Part shown: piece after piece, positions 5,643 to 5,864 of the stretch | Layout of the letters: each line of letters starts with the position of its first letter | Position numbering within the stretch: position 1 is the stretch's first letter | Assembly: GCA_021785055.1 (NCBI GenBank) | Contig: JAJYGS010000084.1 | Span: forward strand, 1 to 5,864 | From: Nitrospirota bacterium | Lineage (GTDB): Bacteria; Nitrospirota; JACRHJ01 | DNA length: 5,864 nt | Reading direction: 5' to 3' | Position numbers and translations under genes: made by a program | Notes under the pieces: generated by a model | Database searches by the model: none | What the model was told of the DNA's origin: nothing | Seen by the model: the letters and a program-made list of their open reading frames with translations, nothing else

Positions 5643-5681
5643 AGCTGCAAGAAACGGGAAATAACTGGAAAGGATAGTGAC

Positions 5682-5864
5682 ATGACGGTTTTTGCCTGGA
5701 TAATATTCATTGCCGCAGCCTGTCTTGAGGTGGGCGGGGACGCCGTCATCAGGAAGGGGCTGCGCGGCAGCATAATATGGTTCATCGTCTCCGGTTTTCT
5801 TATGCTCGGCTCCTACGGCGTGGTCGTGAACACGATAAGGTGGGATTTCTCCAGGCTCCTGGGC
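5682..5864 (+). CDS. Small multidrug resistance (SMR)-like membrane protein, N-terminal part
   Basis: The first 61 codons of a small membrane protein are visible, and the gene runs off the window. The first helix (VFAWIIFIAAACLEVGGDAV) holds Glu16 in a position matching the essential Glu14 of EmrE. It is followed by IRKGLRG, which resembles the loop after the first SMR helix. A second hydrophobic segment (IIWFIVSGFLMLGSYGVVV) and NTIRWDFSRLLG follow. The GGDAVIRKGL and WDFSRLLG wording differs from classical EmrE/Gdx proteins and suggests a separate SMR-like or YnfA-like subfamily, so a substrate cannot be named. The ATG has AGGA 7 nt upstream and its own promoter and structured leader. The SMR-like fold is a reasonable inference and a transport role is less certain. 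Confidence 0.7.
   Translation, partial: MTVFAWIIFIAAACLEVGGDAVIRKGLRGSIIWFIVSGFLMLGSYGVVVNTIRWDFSRLLG

Noticed and set aside
5609..5681. Guanidine (ykkC), fluoride or preQ1 riboswitch before the SMR-like gene
   Set aside because: Their core conserved sequences, such as paired ACGR loops for guanidine-II or the fluoride-type UGAUG and CUCCUAC core, are not present in the right arrangement.
5501..5785. N-terminal extension of the YHS protein (total 154 residues)
   Set aside because: The extension spans the promoter and the opposing SMR-like gene, while a strong ribosome binding site and promoter support the start at 5500.

Overview
The window is about 5.9 kb of fairly GC-rich bacterial DNA, roughly 60% GC in the conserved genes by hand counts. 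It carries a dense plus-strand operon and, at its right end, a small convergent/divergent accessory region. The order rseP-ispG-proS, the MEP isoprenoid pathway, a site-2 protease, a REC-PilZ protein of a type common in deltaproteobacterial lineages, and frequent ATA and AGG codons suggest a Gram-negative-type bacterium near Desulfobacterota or Nitrospirota. This placement is an inference from context and is not proven.

Region 1 (1-4782) is a run of tightly spaced plus-strand genes. It begins with the C-terminal part of the RIP metalloprotease RseP. Complete ispG (4Fe-4S HMBPP synthase) follows 4 nt later. Next come a small DUF4258 protein and a YgiT-type zinc-finger protein, which overlap by 4 nt and look like a type II toxin-antitoxin pair. 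proS (bacterial-type prolyl-tRNA synthetase with an INS editing domain) starts 1 nt after the zinc-finger stop. A REC-PilZ protein then overlaps proS by 4 nt. The toxin-antitoxin-like pair has much lower GC (about 39%) and appears to have been inserted into an otherwise housekeeping operon without breaking its tight spacing. A second low-GC patch (about 48%) lies inside proS, over most of the editing domain, and includes an extra stretch of about 25 residues.

Region 2 (4779-5320) holds a VanZ-family membrane protein, apparently starting at a TTG that overlaps the REC-PilZ stop. Its last codons contain a perfect 9-bp hairpin. Read on the minus strand, that hairpin is followed by a T tract, so it probably terminates the convergent YHS gene. 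The short space between the two convergent genes is GC-rich, forms hairpins and is bounded by a 9-bp direct repeat.

Region 3 (5321-5864) has a 59-residue YHS-domain protein on the minus strand and the start of a small SMR-like membrane protein on the plus strand. They are divided by a 181-bp intergenic region with recognisable divergent promoters. The leader of the SMR-like gene can form two consecutive hairpins and may be regulatory.

Nothing here is a clearly new system. The most unusual points are the toxin-antitoxin-like pair wired into the ispG-proS junction, the mosaic editing domain of ProRS, and the structured leader of the SMR-like gene.
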